Assembly: GCA_023135505.1 (NCBI GenBank)
Contig: JAGLTA010000108.1
Coordinates: 1-5,743 of the forward strand
Reading direction: 5' to 3'
Source: Candidatus Parcubacteria bacterium
GTDB taxonomy: Bacteria > Patescibacteriota > Patescibacteriia > JAACEG01
DNA length: 5,743 bases
Of this stretch, positions 5,202 through 5,743 are shown one piece after another. The translations under genes and the position numbers were made by a program. Under the pieces are notes generated by a model. The model had not been told where the DNA came from and did no database searches. It saw only the letters and a list, made by a program, of their open reading frames with translations. Numbering within the stretch: position 1 is the stretch's first letter; every line of letters starts with the position of its first letter.

Positions 5202-5743
5202 ATGCCGATTGTTTTTATCTTAATTTTACTTATAGGAAATATTAATTTTAGTCAGCCGATAAATCAGAACGCTGATATTTTTTTTGCGCCGATTAAAAAA
5301 AACAGCGAAATCGTCGGTGTCGCTGTTAGCGCAAAAAGCGTTTTAGCGATTGATAAAAAAAGTGGCAAAATTTTATTTTCAAAAAATCAAGACAGAATTC
5401 TGCCGATCGCAAGCATTACTAAATTGATGTCAGTTTTAGTTTTATTGGATAAAAATTTGGATTTGGAAAAAGAGGTTAAAATTCACAAAGAGGATAAAAG
5501 AATCGGCGGCAGAATATATTTAGGATACGGGGAAGTAGCGACAGTTGAGAATTTATTAAATTTAGCGTTAGTCGCATCTGATAATCAAGCTATTATAGCT
5601 TTAGTTAGGAGCGCTGGCTTTAGTGAGCAAGAATTCATTAAATCAATAAACGAAAAAGCCGATGAAATCGGTATGTTAAAAACAGAATTTTTTGATCCGA
5701 CAGGGCTGGACTTGCGAAATGTTTCAACTGTTAAAGATTTAGC
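5202..5743 (+). CDS. D-alanyl-D-alanine carboxypeptidase, peptidase S11 family (5' part, cut by window end)
   Basis: The first 180 codons of a penicillin-binding-protein-5-type enzyme, which removes the terminal D-Ala from peptidoglycan stem peptides outside the cytoplasmic membrane. The catalytic SxxK is SITK at residues 71-74 (S71 nucleophile, K74 base), and the second motif SxN is SDN at 126-128. FFDPTGLD followed by NVSTVKDLA near the end is also typical of the family. The third motif, KTG, would lie beyond the window. Residues 3-17 form a hydrophobic segment that should act as a signal peptide or anchor, though it lacks the usual Lys/Arg before the core. An in-frame TAA at 5196-5198 makes ATG 5202 the earliest possible ATG start. 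It lies 6 bases after scpB and is probably translated from the same transcript. Which paralogue (dacA, dacB or dacF-like) cannot be decided without the C-terminus. Confidence 0.93.
   Translation, partial: MPIVFILILLIGNINFSQPINQNADIFFAPIKKNSEIVGVAVSAKSVLAIDKKSGKILFSKNQDRILPIASITKLMSVLVLLDKNLDLEKEVKIHKEDKRIGGRIYLGYGEVATVENLLNLALVASDNQAIIALVRSAGFSEQEFIKSINEKADEIGMLKTEFFDPTGLDLRNVSTVKDL

Overview
The window reads as a chromosomal piece of an AT-rich bacterium that uses the standard bacterial code: UGA ends thrS, and Gly is encoded by GGN. The best guess for its source is a member of the Patescibacteria (Candidate Phyla Radiation, CPR), probably Parcubacteria-like. The evidence is a two-helix 'T4SS pilin-like' secreted protein of the kind common in those genomes, a threonyl-tRNA synthetase without the N-terminal TGS domain, compact gene spacing, and no Shine-Dalgarno sequence before any of the six visible starts. 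This lineage call is inference; no marker gene here proves it.

Layout, all on the + strand: (1) the last few codons of an unidentified upstream gene; (2) porA, the alpha subunit of a pyruvate/2-oxoacid:ferredoxin oxidoreductase, with an in-frame AAAGTC repeat run in an interdomain linker; (3) a secreted membrane protein with a pilin-like two-helix domain and a tail of 22 cysteines whose last six fall in a knottin-like pattern; (4) a 289-base intergenic region with a pair of inverted palindromic repeats, a short AT dyad and a possible -10 box; (5) thrS; (6) a small Smr-domain protein whose start overlaps the thrS stop (ATGA); (7) scpB; (8) the first 180 codons of a D-Ala-D-Ala carboxypeptidase, cut by the window end.

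The last four genes (thrS, smr, scpB, dacA) are separated by -4, 11 and 6 bases and look like one transcription unit covering tRNA charging, an Smr-domain protein of unknown role, chromosome segregation and peptidoglycan trimming. porA and the pilin-like gene are 23 bases apart and may be co-transcribed, but they have no obvious functional link. porB does not directly follow porA, and scpA does not directly precede scpB.

Most of the window is ordinary housekeeping. The parts worth a second look are the cysteine-rich pilin-like protein, the inverted palindromic repeats with compensatory base differences, the repeat run inside porA, and the uniform lack of Shine-Dalgarno sequences. I do not see a convincing new multi-gene system.
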